From Mesorhizobium sp. WSM4313 (GTDB lineage Bacteria; Pseudomonadota; Alphaproteobacteria; Rhizobiales; Rhizobiaceae), in contig NZ_NSFT01000010.1 in NCBI RefSeq assembly GCF_002294725.1, positions 62,001 to 126,000 on the forward strand: a stretch of DNA of 64,000 nt, in the 5' to 3' direction. Made by a program: the position numbers and the translations under genes. Below are positions 51,784 through 59,885 of the stretch, piece after piece; within the stretch, counting starts at the first letter, position 1, and every line of letters begins with the position of its first letter. The notes below the pieces were generated by a model, which was not told where the DNA came from, ran no database searches, and saw only the letters and a list, made by a program, of their open reading frames with translations.

Positions 51784-52874
51784 ACGTCGGCGAACGCCAC
51801 TATCGCACCATCTGGCTCAGCGACGACAAGCGCTCGGTCGAGATCATCGACCAGCGCTGGCTGCCGCATGAGTTCCGCATCGAAAAGATCGGAAGTGTCG
51901 CCGGCATCGCCACCGCGATCCGCGACATGTGGGTGCGCGGCGCGCCGCTGATCGGCGTCACCGCCGCCTATGGCGTCGCCATCCAGATGATGGACGACCC
52001 GTCGGACGAAGCGCTCGACGCGGTGTGGGAGACGCTGCACAGGACACGGCCGACGGCCATCAATCTGCGCTGGGCGTTGGACGAGATGCGCCGGCACCTC
52101 AAGCCGTTCGCGCCTGCAGAGCGTGCCGAAGCGGCCTACAGGCGGGCCGCGGAGATCGCCGATGAGGATGTCGGGCTGAACCGCGCCATCGGCGAGAACG
52201 GGCTTGCGATCATCAGGCAGATCGCGGCGAAGAAGAAGCCGGGCGAGAGCGTCAACATACTCACCCACTGCAATGCCGGTTGGCTGGCGACGGTCGATTA
52301 CGGCACCGCCACCGCGCCGATCTACCTGGCGACCGAGGCCGGCATTCCGGTGCATGTCTATGTCGACGAGACGAGGCCGCGCAACCAGGGCGCCCAGCTC
52401 ACCGCCTGGGAAATGGCGGGACACGGTGTACCGCACACGCTGATCGTCGACAATGCCGGAGGCCACCTGATGCAGCGCGGCGACATCGACATGGTGATCG
52501 TCGGCACCGACCGCACCACGGCCAATGGCGACGTCTGCAACAAGATCGGCACCTATCTGAAGGCTTTGGCCGCCGCCGACAATGACGTGCCCTTCTATGT
52601 CGCGCTCCCCTCGCCCACCATCGACTGGACAGTGGCCGACGGGCTGAAGGAAATCCCGATCGAGGAGCGCTCGGGCGACGAGGTTTCGCTGGTCTGGGGG
52701 AAGACGGCCGACGGAAAGGTCGCGCAGGTGCGCGTCTCACCGGATGCGACACCGGCGGCCAATCCGGCATTCGACGTGACGCCGGCGCGGCTGGTGACCG
52801 GGCTGATCACCGAGCGCGGCGTGGCGAAGGCCTCGCGCGAGGGGCTGAAGGCGATGTTTCCGGAACGGGGGTGA
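51780..52874 (+). CDS. mtnA: 5-Methylthioribose-1-phosphate isomerase
   Basis: This 364-residue eIF2B-alpha-like isomerase converts methylthioribose-1-phosphate to methylthioribulose-1-phosphate. Motifs include MWVRGAPLIGVTAAYGVAIQ, ILTHCNAGWLATVDYGTATAPIY, VYVDETRPRNQGAQLTAWEM, DMVIVGTDRTTANGDVCNKIGTY and the C-terminal NPAFDVTPARLVTGLITE. The TTG start at 51780 overlaps the mtnK stop. No mtnB, mtnC, mtnD or mtnP is in the window. Confidence 0.93.
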   Translation: MNVGERHYRTIWLSDDKRSVEIIDQRWLPHEFRIEKIGSVAGIATAIRDMWVRGAPLIGVTAAYGVAIQMMDDPSDEALDAVWETLHRTRPTAINLRWALDEMRRHLKPFAPAERAEAAYRRAAEIADEDVGLNRAIGENGLAIIRQIAAKKKPGESVNILTHCNAGWLATVDYGTATAPIYLATEAGIPVHVYVDETRPRNQGAQLTAWEMAGHGVPHTLIVDNAGGHLMQRGDIDMVIVGTDRTTANGDVCNKIGTYLKALAAADNDVPFYVALPSPTIDWTVADGLKEIPIEERSGDEVSLVWGKTADGKVAQVRVSPDATPAANPAFDVTPARLVTGLITERGVAKASREGLKAMFPERG

Positions 52875-52894
52875 TTAGCTGATCTCCCCAGCAC

Positions 52895-53060
52895 GTCGTC
52901 ATTCTCGGGCTTGACCCGAGAATCCATGCCGTGACCTCCGTCATCGAGCGCAACGGTGCAGAATTCTGTAACCGTTGCAACGCCTTAGCGCCACGGCATG
53001 GATCCTAGGGTCTGCGCGCGTCGCTTCGCTCCTTGCTCCGCCCTAGGATGACGACCGCGA
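52895..53060. repeat. Interspersed inverted repeat element of about 165 bp
   Basis: CGTCGTCATTCTCGGG and CCTAGGATGACGACC are inverted ends; CATGCCGTG pairs with CACGGCATG (52926 and 52992). The block GGATCCTAGGGTCTGCGCGC is shared with 38091-38330, showing one family. Confidence 0.7.
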
Positions 53061-53072
53061 TGTCATCGCCAG

Positions 53073-53101
53073 TTGACACTATTGCCCTGCTCTCTCATAA
53101 A
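53073..53101 (+). promoter_or_regulatory. Promoter of ribH2
   Basis: TTGACA (53073-53078) and CATAAA (53096-53101) are separated by 17 bp. Transcription would begin near 53108, just before the FMN riboswitch. Confidence 0.6.
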
Positions 53102-53114
53102 ACCTGCGTTAATG

Positions 53115-53259
53115 TTCTCAGGGCGGGGTGAAAGTCCCCACCGGCGGTAAGGGCGATTTCGATCGCTCAAGCCCGCGAGCGCCTTCCAACCTATCGGAAG
53201 GGTCAGCAGATCCGGTGTGATTCCGGAGCCGACGGTTAAAGTCCGGATGGAAGAGAACG
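53115..53259 (+). promoter_or_regulatory. FMN riboswitch (RFN element)
   Basis: The diagnostic blocks appear in order: CAGGGCGGGGTGAAAGTCCC, CCGGCGGTAAGGG, GTCAGCAGATCCGGTGTGA, TTCCGGAGCCGACGG and TTAAAGTCCGGATGGAAGAG. FMN binding is expected to shut off ribH2 when the cofactor is plentiful. The expression platform lies between 53260 and the ATG at 53341, where GCTCGCTGGCGCGGGC can pair. Confidence 0.95.
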
Positions 53260-53340
53260 TACGCAAGATGGCTCGCTGGCGCGGGCCGTGGTTTTTGCGT
53301 CGTGCGTCCTGATTCTGGTTCGAAACAGAGGAAGGACCCC

Positions 53341-53808
53341 ATGAATCAGCATTTCCCCAAAGGCCATACTGCCCGTCGTGTCGCCGTCATCCGGGCGCGC
53401 TGGCATGCCGATATCGTCGACCAATGCGTGACGGCCTTCGAGACGGAGCTTGCCGCGCTCGGCGGCTTTGCCGTCGAGGTCTTCGACGTACCGGGCGCCT
53501 ATGAGATCCCGCTGCACGCCAAGACGCTTGCCGAGACCGGCCGCTACGCCGCGATCCTCGGCACCGCCTTCGTCGTCAATGGCGGCATCTACCGGCACGA
53601 CTTCGTGGCGAGCGCCGTCATTGACGGCATGATGAATGTGCAGCTTGCGACCGGCGTGCCGGTGCTTTCGGCGGTGCTGACGCCGCACAACTACCATGAC
53701 AGCGCCGAGCAGCATCGCTTCTTCCACGAGCATTTCGCCGTGAAGGGCAAGGAAGCGGCGAAGGCCTGCGTCGAGATCCTCGCCGCGCGCTCACGCATCG
53801 CCGCATGA
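53341..53808 (+). CDS. ribH2: 6,7-Dimethyl-8-ribityllumazine synthase, type II
   Basis: This 155-residue lumazine synthase condenses ribityl-aminouracil with butanone phosphate, the penultimate step to riboflavin. Features include VAVIRARWHADIVDQCVTAF, FDVPGAYEIPLHAK, VNGGIYRHDFVASAVIDGMMNVQL and VLTPHNYHDSAEQHRFFHEHF. The W-H substitution and the HNYHDS segment are typical of Brucella/Rhizobium RibH2, a decameric form, unlike the RibH1 in rib operons. ATG 53341 follows GAGGAAGG and lies under an FMN riboswitch. Confidence 0.93.
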   Translation: MNQHFPKGHTARRVAVIRARWHADIVDQCVTAFETELAALGGFAVEVFDVPGAYEIPLHAKTLAETGRYAAILGTAFVVNGGIYRHDFVASAVIDGMMNVQLATGVPVLSAVLTPHNYHDSAEQHRFFHEHFAVKGKEAAKACVEILAARSRIAA

Positions 53809-53817
53809 AAGCAAAAA

Positions 53818-53863
53818 CCTAAAGCGTGGGGCCTGAATCCGTTTCAGCGCAACGCGCTTTAGG
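53818..53863. repeat. Short palindromic repeat (AAAGCG family)
   Basis: CCTAAAGCG and CGCGCTTTAGG are inverted around CTGAATCCGTTTCAG. It sits 10 bp after ribH2 and may end its transcript. Confidence 0.65.
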
Positions 53864-54023
53864 CCCGGCCGCGGCCGGATTTCAGCCCTGCAACAAGAAT
53901 TGCGGCCGAAAAGGCTCCGAAAGGTTGCGGTAGCTCCGAAATCCGGCCAGAAGCAACGGGGCCGCCCGACGCCCGGACGGCCTTTTCAAACACGGGCTCG
54001 AACCAGATACGGGAGACTATTCG

Positions 54024-55088
54024 TTGGCTCGCATCACACTGAGACAATTGCTCGACCATGCCGCCGAACATGGCTATGGCGTGCCTGCCTTCAACATGAA
54101 CAATATGGAACAGGGCCTCGCCATCATGGAGGCGGCGGAGGAGACCAAGTCGCCGGTCATCCTGCAGGCCAGCCGCGGCGCGCGCGCCTATGCCAATGAC
54201 GTGGTGCTGGCCAAGCTGATCGACGCGCTGGTCGAGATCCATCCCGACATCCCGGTCTGCATGCATCTCGACCACGGCAACAACGAAGCGACCTGCGTCA
54301 CCGCGATCCAGTACGGCTTCACCTCGGTGATGATGGACGGCTCCCTGAAGGAGGACGGCAAGTCGCCGGCCGACTACGCCTATAATTCCGGCATCACGCG
54401 GCGCGTCGTCGACATGGCGCATTGGGGCGGCGTCTCGGTGGAAGGCGAGATCGGCGTGCTTGGCTCTCTGGAGAGCGGCGGCGGCGAGCAGGAAGACGGC
54501 CACGGCGTCGAGGGCGCGATCAGCCACGACCAGTTGCTGACCGATCCGGTGCAGGCCGAGCAGTTCGTGCGCGACACGCATGTCGACGCGCTGGCCGTCG
54601 CCATGGGCACCAGCCACGGCGCCTATAAATTCTCGCGCAAGCCGGACGGCGCGGTGCTGGCGATGAACGTGATCGAGGAGATCCATCGCCGCCTGCCCAA
54701 CATGCATCTGGTCATGCACGGCTCGTCGTCGGTGCCGGAGGAACTGCAGGAGATCATCAACAAATATGGCGGCCAGATGAAGCCGACCTGGGGCGTGCCG
54801 GTGGAGGAGATCCAGCGCGGCATCAAGCATGGCGTGCGCAAGATCAACATCGACACCGACAACCGCATGGCGCTGACCGGCGCGATCCGCAAGGTGCTGA
54901 CCGAGAACCCCAGCGAGTTCGATCCGCGCAAATATCTGACGCCGGCCATGGCCGCGATGAAGAAGCTCTGCAAGGAGCGCTTCGAGCAGTTCGGCACCGC
55001 CGGCAACGCCTCGAAGATCAAGCCGATCCCGCTGGCCGACATGGCCAAGCGCTACAAATCGGGCAGCCTCGACCCGAAATTCGGCTGA
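54024..55088 (+). CDS. fba: Class II fructose-bisphosphate aldolase
   Basis: This 354-residue zinc aldolase of glycolysis/gluconeogenesis, type A/B of the CbbA/FbaA group, has VPAFNMNNMEQGLAIMEAA, the zinc ligand region VCMHLDHGNNEATC, VSVEGEIGVLGSLESGG, AMGTSHGAYKF, LVMHGSSSVP and KINIDTDNRMALTGAIR. The TTG start at 54024 is used with GGGAGA upstream. Monocistronic, between palindromic elements. Confidence 0.92.
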   Translation: MARITLRQLLDHAAEHGYGVPAFNMNNMEQGLAIMEAAEETKSPVILQASRGARAYANDVVLAKLIDALVEIHPDIPVCMHLDHGNNEATCVTAIQYGFTSVMMDGSLKEDGKSPADYAYNSGITRRVVDMAHWGGVSVEGEIGVLGSLESGGGEQEDGHGVEGAISHDQLLTDPVQAEQFVRDTHVDALAVAMGTSHGAYKFSRKPDGAVLAMNVIEEIHRRLPNMHLVMHGSSSVPEELQEIINKYGGQMKPTWGVPVEEIQRGIKHGVRKINIDTDNRMALTGAIRKVLTENPSEFDPRKYLTPAMAAMKKLCKERFEQFGTAGNASKIKPIPLADMAKRYKSGSLDPKFG

Positions 55089-55099
55089 GCCAACTTTCC

Positions 55100-55126
55100 C
55101 GCGGCCGGTTTTCGGCCGGTCGCGGT
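55100..55126 (+). terminator. GC-rich hairpin after fba
   Basis: CCGCGGCCGG pairs with CGGCCGGTCGCGG (one bulge) around TTTT. No T run follows, so it is a weak terminator candidate. Confidence 0.4.
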
Positions 55127-55233
55127 AGCCGGCCCTGCCCTCGCCTCAGCATCCGCGTGGCGGAACTTCATGCCGGCCAAAACGGTTCCTGCTCTGACGC
55201 CTCCCGTGCCCGCTCACAGGGAAGGAGACAACC

Positions 55234-55391
55234 ATGAGCAAGGACCGCGACAGCGAAGGTCCGGTGTTTCGGGGCAGGACGCGCGACAGGGCGAAATCAT
55301 CCTGCGCACGCGCGCCCGTCGCATCATCTTCATCGCCGGACTGGTCGGTATCGTCGTGCTGGCGCTGGTGCTGAGCATTGCCGTCCGGTGA
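55234..55391 (+). pseudogene. Frameshifted small single-TM protein
   Basis: ATG 55234 has a strong site (AAGGAG). Its frame reads MSKDRDSEGPVFRG and then loses sense. The frame that continues one base away reads QDARQGEIILRTRARRII followed by the helix FIAGLVGIVVLALVLSIAV and a stop at 55389-55391. The join falls in TTTCGGGGCAGG: one missing G would explain it. Proteins starting with a short polar N-terminus and FRG-KDARQGEI then one helix are common in rhizobia. It is a real frameshift, a sequencing error, or rarely a programmed slip on the G run. Confidence 0.65.
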
Positions 55392-55498
55392 GGGCGATTC
55401 GCGCATGATGGAGTAGCGGCCAGGGAACCATCCGCGGCCAAGCCTAGTTGAGCATTCCAGACGCAACGGAGGGCGCGCTTAGGCTGCCCCGACGGACC

Positions 55499-56224
55499 AT
55501 GCTCACGCCGCTTTGCTGCGACATGCCGCTTCATCCGACCTGGCCGGACCTCGTCGCGCGGCTGCTGGTCACGGTGCTTGCAGGCTTCCTCATTGGCCTG
55601 AACCGCGAGGCCCGCGGTCATTCCGCCGGGTTGCGGACGACCATCCTGGTCGGCCTTGCGGCCTGCGTCGCAATGGTCCAGGCCAACATGCTGCTCGGTG
55701 TCTCGGGCAAAGGACCGGACTCCTTCGTGCGCATGGATGTGATGCGTCTTGCCCTCGGCGTGCTCACCGGTGTCGGCTTCATCGGCGGCGGCGCTATCTT
55801 GCGGCGCGGCGATCTGGTCACCGGCGTCACCACCGCCGCCACGATGTGGATCATGACCATGATCGGCCTTGCCTTCGGCGGCGGTCAGTACGGCCTCGGC
55901 GCGATCGCAACCGTGCTGACGCTGGTGACACTGCAGGCGCTGAAATGGGTCGACCTCAAGATCCGGCGCGATCACAAGGCAATCCTTTCGGTCTCCTGGC
56001 CGAAAAACGCGCCGCCCGACCTCCAGGAAATGGTACGGCCGCTTGGCTACAGTGCCCGCTTCGTCGGCATGGAGCACGACGCAGACCGTGAGCGCTTTGT
56101 TTATTCCTTCAATATTCTGTGGAAGCAGCCGGACGCTATTCCACCTTCGACCGACGTGCTGACGCTTGTCGGCGAGCATTGCGCGGTCGAGCGCTTCGAG
56201 GTGATCAGCGAGAAGCCGTTCTAG
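55499..56224 (+). CDS. MgtC/SapB-family membrane protein
   Basis: About 241 residues from ATG 55499 (a TTG at 55448 would add 17). The N-terminal MgtC domain has four helices and signature stretches FLIGLNREARGHSAGLRTTILVGLAACVAMVQAN and GVLTGVGFIGGGAILRRGDLVTGVTTAATMWIM. The C-terminal soluble part (about 160-241) resembles an ACT-like domain. MgtC proteins modulate magnesium homeostasis and F1Fo-ATPase or membrane potential. The start codon is uncertain because no strong ribosome site is present. Confidence 0.82.
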   Translation: MLTPLCCDMPLHPTWPDLVARLLVTVLAGFLIGLNREARGHSAGLRTTILVGLAACVAMVQANMLLGVSGKGPDSFVRMDVMRLALGVLTGVGFIGGGAILRRGDLVTGVTTAATMWIMTMIGLAFGGGQYGLGAIATVLTLVTLQALKWVDLKIRRDHKAILSVSWPKNAPPDLQEMVRPLGYSARFVGMEHDADRERFVYSFNILWKQPDAIPPSTDVLTLVGEHCAVERFEVISEKPF

Positions 56225-56325
56225 TGTCGTAACGGAGGATGCTTGAAATCGTCCCGGACATGAAACTTTCCCGCCCGCAGATGGTTCTGGGCAAGATGGT
56301 ACTTGTCCATGATCGGTAGGCATTG

Positions 56326-58326
56326 ATGGCCGAACTTTCTCTGACGCGCGGCCGGATGGTCGATGTCCAGATCGCCCAGCGTGGAATTCATGACCGCCGG
56401 GTCCTGGAGGCCATGCGGGAGGTTCCACGCGAGGTCTTTGTCGACCCCGATTTCGAGGAATTCGCCTATGAGGACACCCCTCTGCCGATCGGCAAGGGTC
56501 AGACGATCTCGCAACCCTTCATGGTCGCCTACATGATCGAAGCCGCTGAGATCGATCCTGGCGACCGCGTTCTCGAGGTTGGGACGGGCTCGGGCTACGC
56601 GGCGGCGGTGATGAGTCGTGTTGCGGCCCGCGTTTACACGATAGAGCGCCATGCGATGCTCGCCGAAATCGCCCGGCAGCGGTTCGAACGCCTCGGTTAC
56701 GACAATATCGAGGTTCGCGCCGGCGACGGCACCAAGGGATGGAGCGACGCCGCTCCGTTCGATGCCATATTGGTGGCCGCAGCCGGTCCCGGCGCGCCGC
56801 TGGCGCTTCAGGAACAGCTCGATGTCGGTGGCCGTCTGGTGATCCCCGTCGGCAAGGAGGTCGACGACCAGCGGCTGCTGAAGGTCACCCGAACCGGCGC
56901 AACGACCTACGAGGAGGAAGACCTCGGTGGCGTGCAGTTCGTTCCGCTCATCGGCGAACAAGGCTGGGCGGAACGGCCTCGATATGGAGCCGATCGACCG
57001 GCTGTGGTCACGCCGCAGCCGCGCGAAAGAAGCCTGCCGGAGATGATCGCGGCCGCCGCCGAGCCGCTGCGGGATTTCGAAGACCCGGCCTTCGGCGATC
57101 TGTTCGACCGCTTCGCGGACCGGCGTGTTGTCCTTCTCGGCGAGGCCAGTCACGGCACCTCCGAATTCTACAAGGCGCGCGGCGCGATCACGCGTCGGCT
57201 CATCGAAAAGCATGGCTTCAGCATCGTCGCGGTTGAAGCGGACTGGCCGGATGCTGCGGCCATTGACCGCCATGTACGCCATCGGCCGCCGCGCGCGGCC
57301 GCAGAGCCGCCGTTCCAGCGCTTTCCCACATGGATGTGGCGCAACACCGATGTCGACGCATTCGTCGGCTGGATGCGGGATCACAATGGAGGCCTCGACG
57401 ATGTAAACCGCCGGGCCGGCTTTTACGGTCTCGACATCTACAATATGAGCGCGTCGATTGCGGCCGTCCTGCGCTATCTCGACCAGGTCGATCCGGAAGC
57501 CGCCGCCGCTGCGCGGCAACGCTATGGCTGCCTGACCCCGTGGCAGAAAGAGCCTTCCACATACGGGCGCGCCGTGCTCACCGCCGGCTATCGCAAATGC
57601 GAACAAGCCGTGCTGGAGCAATGTCAGGAGCTGCTTGCAAGACAGCTCGACTACGCTCGACAAGACGGCGCCGACTTTCTCGATGCCACGCAGAACGCAA
57701 GGCTGATCGCAGCCGCTGAACGCTACTATCGCATCATGTATTACGGCGGGGCGGAATCCTGGAATCTCCGCGACACGCACATGTTCGAGACGCTGGAGCA
57801 TCTACTGGATGCGCGCGGCTCGGAGTCAAAGGCCGTCGTCTGGGCCCACAACTCGCATATCGGCGATGCCCGTTTCACCGAGATGGGAACGATCAGGCAG
57901 GAGTTGAACATCGGCCAGCTCTGCCGCGAGCGCTTCGGCGACCAAGTGGCGCTGATCGGCTTCGGCACCCATTCCGGAACCGTGGCCGCCGCTTCCGATT
58001 GGGACGATCCGATGCAGGTCATGCGGGTGCGCCCTTCGCATGTGGACAGCTACGAACGGCTCTGCCACGACAGCGGGGTGTCGCGGTTCCTGCTCGATAT
58101 GGACCGCGACGCCGCACTGAGACATCGCCTGCTGGAGCGGCGGCTGGAGCGCTTCATCGGCGTGATCTACAGGCCGGAAACCGAACTGCGCAGCCACTAT
58201 GCCGATGCCTCGCTGCCGAGGCAGTTCGACGCCTTCGTCTGGTTCGACAAGACGAAAGCGGTGACGCCGCTTGGGCCGGAGCATGCCAGGACCGGTGTAC
58301 CCGAAACCTATCCGTTCGGACTTTGA
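56326..58326 (+). CDS. Protein-L-isoaspartate methyltransferase fused to erythromycin esterase-like domain
   Basis: This 666-residue two-domain protein starts with a PCMT (residues about 1-215; VDVQIAQRGIHDRRVLEAMREVPRE, PIGKGQTISQPFMVAYM, VLEVGTGSGYAAAVMSRVAARV, GDGTKGWSDAAPFDAILVAAA) that repairs isoaspartyl residues using AdoMet. From about 230 an EreA/ChaN-like esterase domain follows (VVLLGEASHGTSEFYKARGAITRRLIEKHGF, VAVEADWPDA, VVWAHNSHIGDARFTEMG, RFIGVIYRPETELRSHY). Histidine and glutamate positions of the esterase site are retained. ATG 56326 is used. Such fusions occur in rhizobia; the substrate of the second domain is unknown. Confidence 0.88.
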   Translation: MAELSLTRGRMVDVQIAQRGIHDRRVLEAMREVPREVFVDPDFEEFAYEDTPLPIGKGQTISQPFMVAYMIEAAEIDPGDRVLEVGTGSGYAAAVMSRVAARVYTIERHAMLAEIARQRFERLGYDNIEVRAGDGTKGWSDAAPFDAILVAAAGPGAPLALQEQLDVGGRLVIPVGKEVDDQRLLKVTRTGATTYEEEDLGGVQFVPLIGEQGWAERPRYGADRPAVVTPQPRERSLPEMIAAAAEPLRDFEDPAFGDLFDRFADRRVVLLGEASHGTSEFYKARGAITRRLIEKHGFSIVAVEADWPDAAAIDRHVRHRPPRAAAEPPFQRFPTWMWRNTDVDAFVGWMRDHNGGLDDVNRRAGFYGLDIYNMSASIAAVLRYLDQVDPEAAAAARQRYGCLTPWQKEPSTYGRAVLTAGYRKCEQAVLEQCQELLARQLDYARQDGADFLDATQNARLIAAAERYYRIMYYGGAESWNLRDTHMFETLEHLLDARGSESKAVVWAHNSHIGDARFTEMGTIRQELNIGQLCRERFGDQVALIGFGTHSGTVAAASDWDDPMQVMRVRPSHVDSYERLCHDSGVSRFLLDMDRDAALRHRLLERRLERFIGVIYRPETELRSHYADASLPRQFDAFVWFDKTKAVTPLGPEHARTGVPETYPFGL

Positions 58327-58368
58327 CGAAGTCGGAGTCTCGGAACGGGGCGGCGGCCAAACGCGCTC

Positions 58369-58394
58369 GGAACATTCGCTTCGGCCAATCAGTT
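58369..58394 (+). promoter_or_regulatory. Candidate EcfG (general stress) promoter
   Basis: GGAAC (58369-58373) is separated by 17 bp from AGTT (58391-58394), close to the alphaproteobacterial EcfG/RpoE2 consensus GGAAC-N16/17-CGTT. It lies 33 bp before the small ORF at 58427. Confidence 0.45.
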
Positions 58395-58426
58395 CCTCAT
58401 CCAGCAAATCTTGGAAGGAGCCTGTT

Positions 58427-58627
58427 ATGAGCACCAAGCATCTCAAATCGCGCAAACCGAGCGACGCCGATCTGGAAAACAATCCAGGCATCGGAACGTC
58501 AAAGGGCAGTATCAAGGAAGGCGATGATCTCGAACTCGGCGAGAACACGACCGAAGGCGACGTCGAGAACGACACAACGGCCAGCGGCGGCATCAATCCG
58601 CGGCAAAAAATGCGCACGAACAAATAG
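58427..58627 (+). CDS. Small hydrophilic, probably stress-related protein
   Basis: This 66-residue protein is charged and low in hydrophobics (MSTKHLKSRKPSDADLENNPG, EGDDLELGENTTEGDVENDT, GGINPRQKMRTNK), predicted disordered. ATG 58427 follows GGAAGGAG. The EcfG-like promoter just upstream fits the many small hydrophilic proteins in the rhizobial general stress regulon. Not assigned to a named family. Confidence 0.7.
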   Translation: MSTKHLKSRKPSDADLENNPGIGTSKGSIKEGDDLELGENTTEGDVENDTTASGGINPRQKMRTNK

Positions 58628-58649
58628 AGTCTAAAGCCAGGCGAGTGCC

Positions 58650-59885
58650 TCACGCATCCGTTTTTGGCTCTTCCGCGTCGGCGCGAACGAGCTTGATGTC
58701 GACCCCTGCTGCCCAGGCGCCGATGTCCTCGCGGCGCAGCGCCGCCGCCATCATGTCGGGGAAGTGATCCGGCGTGCAGGCAAAGACCGGAATGCCCAGC
58801 GCCGCGACCGAGCCGGCCATGGAAGGGTCGTAGCCGGGACGGCCCTGGTCGGTGAGCGCGAGCAGCACGACCACGTTGACGCCCGACCGCACCAGCGTCG
58901 CCAGCCTTTGCAGAAGCTCCTTGCCGTTGCCGCCCTCGTAGAGATCGGTGATCAAGACGAAATGCGCCTTGGTCGGCCGCTCGATGCGCTCGGCGCAATA
59001 GGCGACGGCCTGGTTGATATCGGTGCCGCCGCCGAGCTGGACGCCGAACGGCACCTCAACCGGATCGCTGAGCTCTTCCGTCAGATCGACGATGGCGGTG
59101 TCGAAACATACGAGCTTGGTGCGCACGACCGGCAGTGACGCCATCACGGCGGCAAAAATCGAGGCGTAGATGACCGAGCTTGCCATCGAGCCGGACTGGT
59201 CAACGCAGAGCGTTACCTCGTCGAGATCGACCAGCCGCCGCTGGCGGCGCATGAAGCCGACCAGCTTTTCCGGCACGACGGTCTTGTGGTCCGGCTGGTA
59301 GTGGCGAAGGTTCGCCGTAATAGTGCGCGGCCAGTCTATGTCGCGCTGGCGCGGGCGGTTGGTGCGCCGCGACTTATCGAGCGCGCCACGGATCGCCTCC
59401 GCGGTCTTCTGCTCCAGACGTTGCATCAGCTTCGCGACAATATCGGTAATGATCGAGCGCGCGATGTCCTTGGTCTTGTCCGGCATAGCCGAGCGCAGCG
59501 AGATCAGGTCGGCGACGAGATTGACGTCGGCCTCGATCGCCTTGAGGAATTCCGGCTCCATCAGCATCTGCTTCAGGTTCAGCCGCTCGAAGGCGTCCTT
59601 CTGCACGACCTGCACGACCTGCTCGGGGAAGAAGGAGCGGATGTCGCCCATCCATTGAGCGACGCGCGGCGCCGAGCGGCCAAGCCCGCCACGCCGCTTA
59701 CGCGGATCGCCGGCGGTGTCGCCGCTGCCGTCGCCATAGAGCGCGTCGAGCGCCGCAGACAGCCGCCGATCCTCGGCCGAGAGCGCCGACGATGTCTCCT
59801 CGTCGGCGCCGATCGCCAGCCGCCAGCGACGCTCCCGATTGTCCAGCGTCTGATCGAGCTCCGGCCCAGTCACTTCGTCAGCCAT
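58650..59885 (-). CDS. VWA (von Willebrand A) domain protein of the MoxR/DUF5682 cluster
   Basis: This 411-residue protein has an N-terminal helical part with SAPRVAQWMGDIRSFFPEQVVQVVQKDAFERLNLKQML and a C-terminal VWA domain. The MIDAS metal site DQSGS is at about 229-233, with GGGTDINQAV and LITDLYEGGN completing it. It belongs to the CoxE/VWA group that pairs with MoxR ATPases. ATG 59885 overlaps the end of the DUF5682 gene by 8 bases. Last gene of the cluster. Confidence 0.87.
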   Translation of the reverse strand: MADEVTGPELDQTLDNRERRWRLAIGADEETSSALSAEDRRLSAALDALYGDGSGDTAGDPRKRRGGLGRSAPRVAQWMGDIRSFFPEQVVQVVQKDAFERLNLKQMLMEPEFLKAIEADVNLVADLISLRSAMPDKTKDIARSIITDIVAKLMQRLEQKTAEAIRGALDKSRRTNRPRQRDIDWPRTITANLRHYQPDHKTVVPEKLVGFMRRQRRLVDLDEVTLCVDQSGSMASSVIYASIFAAVMASLPVVRTKLVCFDTAIVDLTEELSDPVEVPFGVQLGGGTDINQAVAYCAERIERPTKAHFVLITDLYEGGNGKELLQRLATLVRSGVNVVVLLALTDQGRPGYDPSMAGSVAALGIPVFACTPDHFPDMMAAALRREDIGAWAAGVDIKLVRADAEEPKTDA

